From CAYWTX01 sp964461295 (GTDB lineage Bacteria; Planctomycetota; Phycisphaerae; SM23-33): DNA of 6,818 bases. The stretch covers positions 1-6,818 of the forward strand of contig CAYWTX010000051.1 of NCBI GenBank assembly GCA_964461295.1. The letters are read 5' to 3'. The notes below the pieces were generated by a model. The model did no database searches and was not told where the DNA came from. It saw only the letters and a program-made list of their open reading frames with translations. Made by a program: the position numbers and the translations under genes. Below are positions 5,674-6,818 of this stretch, one piece after another (position 1 is the first letter of the stretch; each line of letters opens with the position of its first letter).

Positions 5674-6818
5674 ATGGTCCGAACGTGCGTGTTCGTCGCG
5701 GTTGCGATGATGGTCCTGGCCTCGGCCGGGCTGGCCAAGAGCCTTCGCTCGCCGAGCTACAGGAAGGTCATGGAGATTGTCAATTCGGCGGAGTTGTCGA
5801 AGCAGCAGAAGATCGACCGGCTGAAGACGCTGGCCGGCGAAGAAGAGACGCGAATGATGGCGCTGTTCCAGTTGGACGTGCTCGACGCCAATGAGGCGAT
5901 GCGCACGGCCGTGGCGGTTCTTAGGGCCAAGGATAGCCCGCGCGAACTGAAGCTGCGCATGGGGCATTTTCTGCTGGAGCGCGGCCGGCCGGAGCGGAAG
6001 GAGTTCCCCGCGGGCTTCGTGAAGGAGTTCGCGGGATGCCTTGTGGGCCTGGTTCTCGACGGCGGCGAGGCCGAGTTCTGCCAGAAGTTGCCCGGGCATC
6101 CGCTGACGGCGGTGGGAGAGTACGCCTACCTGGCCAGCGACTTCGACGGCTACAAGGGCGTCGACTTCGCGCCGTTCAAGGATGCGCGGGTGGCGACGGT
6201 GCTCATCCGCTGCCTGGATGCCCCCGACAACGTTTACGCCCAGGATCAAGGCGAGCGCAGCCGCGGCAAGCCGGGCGATCTGACCGGCCGAAACACCGCA
6301 CGCCAGCAGATTCCCGTCGCCCTGGCCCGGCTGGACTCCGCCGATGCGGTGGAGCCGCTGCGCCGGGTTCTTCGCGGGCACCATGATTGGTATCTGCGCG
6401 ACAACGCCGCGTATGCTCTGGGCAGGCTGGCGCCTCGCGCCGACCAGGCCAAGCTCGTGGCCGAACTCCAGGACGGAAGGGTCGTGGGCGAGAACGGCCG
6501 AGCCGACTCCGCAAAGGACCGTTACCATCATCTGTACGCCTTCGGCCGGGGGCTGATCCATCGCGGCGACGACGGCGGCATCGAGTTCATGGCCTTCAAG
6601 TACTCCACCTACGACGCGTTCGACGGCATCAGCGAGACGGTCTACATGCTCGAGGAGCGGGTCAACGTCCTGAGGGACGTGCGAAGTCCCTGGCTGGAGG
6701 ATTTCCTCAAGCAGGCGTTCAGTCACCAGCGAGTGATGGGCCTGTTGATGCTGGACGGTAAGAAGCTCAAGGCGGACGACTACGGCCACGCCGGCTACGA
6801 CATGACGAAGGCGGCCCC
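5674..6818 (+). CDS. Secreted protein with HEAT-like segment, function unknown, 3' end missing
   Basis: 381 codons are read from ATG 5674 to the window edge with no stop. AGGAG (5663-5667) is six bases before the ATG. The N-terminus MVRTCVFVAVAMMVLASAGL-AKS is a typical signal peptide with a likely cut after Ala21; there is no lipobox Cys, so the product should be exported to the periplasm or outside. Residues about 24-130 are rich in charged helices. Residues 213-255 (IPVALARLDSADAVEPLRRV, then WYLRDNAAYALGRLAP) look like a HEAT/PBS-type helical repeat, and residues 60-105 may be a more degenerate one. Such repeats usually bind other proteins; no catalytic motif is visible. The part after residue 280 is rich in aromatic and acidic residues (YHHLYAFGRGLIHRGDDGG, FKYSTYDAFDG) and I do not recognise it. 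Codon use, with G or C mostly at third positions, supports coding. Confidence 0.8.
   Translation, partial: MVRTCVFVAVAMMVLASAGLAKSLRSPSYRKVMEIVNSAELSKQQKIDRLKTLAGEEETRMMALFQLDVLDANEAMRTAVAVLRAKDSPRELKLRMGHFLLERGRPERKEFPAGFVKEFAGCLVGLVLDGGEAEFCQKLPGHPLTAVGEYAYLASDFDGYKGVDFAPFKDARVATVLIRCLDAPDNVYAQDQGERSRGKPGDLTGRNTARQQIPVALARLDSADAVEPLRRVLRGHHDWYLRDNAAYALGRLAPRADQAKLVAELQDGRVVGENGRADSAKDRYHHLYAFGRGLIHRGDDGGIEFMAFKYSTYDAFDGISETVYMLEERVNVLRDVRSPWLEDFLKQAFSHQRVMGLLMLDGKKLKADDYGHAGYDMTKAA

Noticed and set aside
5431..6789. Minus-strand open frame opposite the secreted HEAT-like gene
   Set aside because: The plus strand has a ribosome binding site, signal peptide and helical repeat. The minus-strand product has no signal or domain I recognise and no credible start context.

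Overview
The window is high-GC, gene-dense bacterial DNA. I recognise six protein genes and no RNA genes, insertion sequences or CRISPR arrays. The organism cannot be named from the sequence. A FlgI-like lipoprotein next to a proline-rich multi-LysM protein, together with a secreted HEAT-like protein, suggests Planctomycetota (perhaps Phycisphaerae). That is an inference from style, not a marker gene.

Layout. Five genes lie on the minus strand and are read from right to left: DUF433 antitoxin-like (5412-5137), DUF5615 toxin-like (5140-4781), ilvD (4784-2910), a membrane-anchored triple-LysM protein (2642-1050), and a FlgI-like lipoprotein (978 to beyond position 1). The sixth gene (5674 to beyond 6818) is on the plus strand, divergent from the antitoxin. 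It encodes a secreted protein with a HEAT-like segment.

The first three minus-strand genes are joined by two successive 4-base ATGA overlaps (5137-5140 and 4781-4784). The antitoxin-like, toxin-like and dihydroxy-acid dehydratase genes therefore look like one translationally coupled unit. The toxin-like protein has glycine or arginine where the DUF5615/PIN-like family normally has acidic residues, so it may not be an active nuclease. This two-gene segment also looks less GC-rich than its neighbours, which would fit acquisition next to a housekeeping gene.

The LysM and FlgI-like genes follow ilvD after a 267-base gap that holds a plausible promoter. They are 71 bases apart and look like a two-gene envelope operon. 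The first gives an inner-membrane anchor, a long Pro-rich spacer and three LysM (peptidoglycan-binding) modules. The second is a lipoprotein whose central 230 or so residues follow the flagellar P-ring protein FlgI, but whose C-terminal part departs from it. I see no other flagellar gene here. This pair is the most interesting part of the window.

Many long open frames run opposite the real genes, as is usual in GC-rich DNA. I treated them as shadows.
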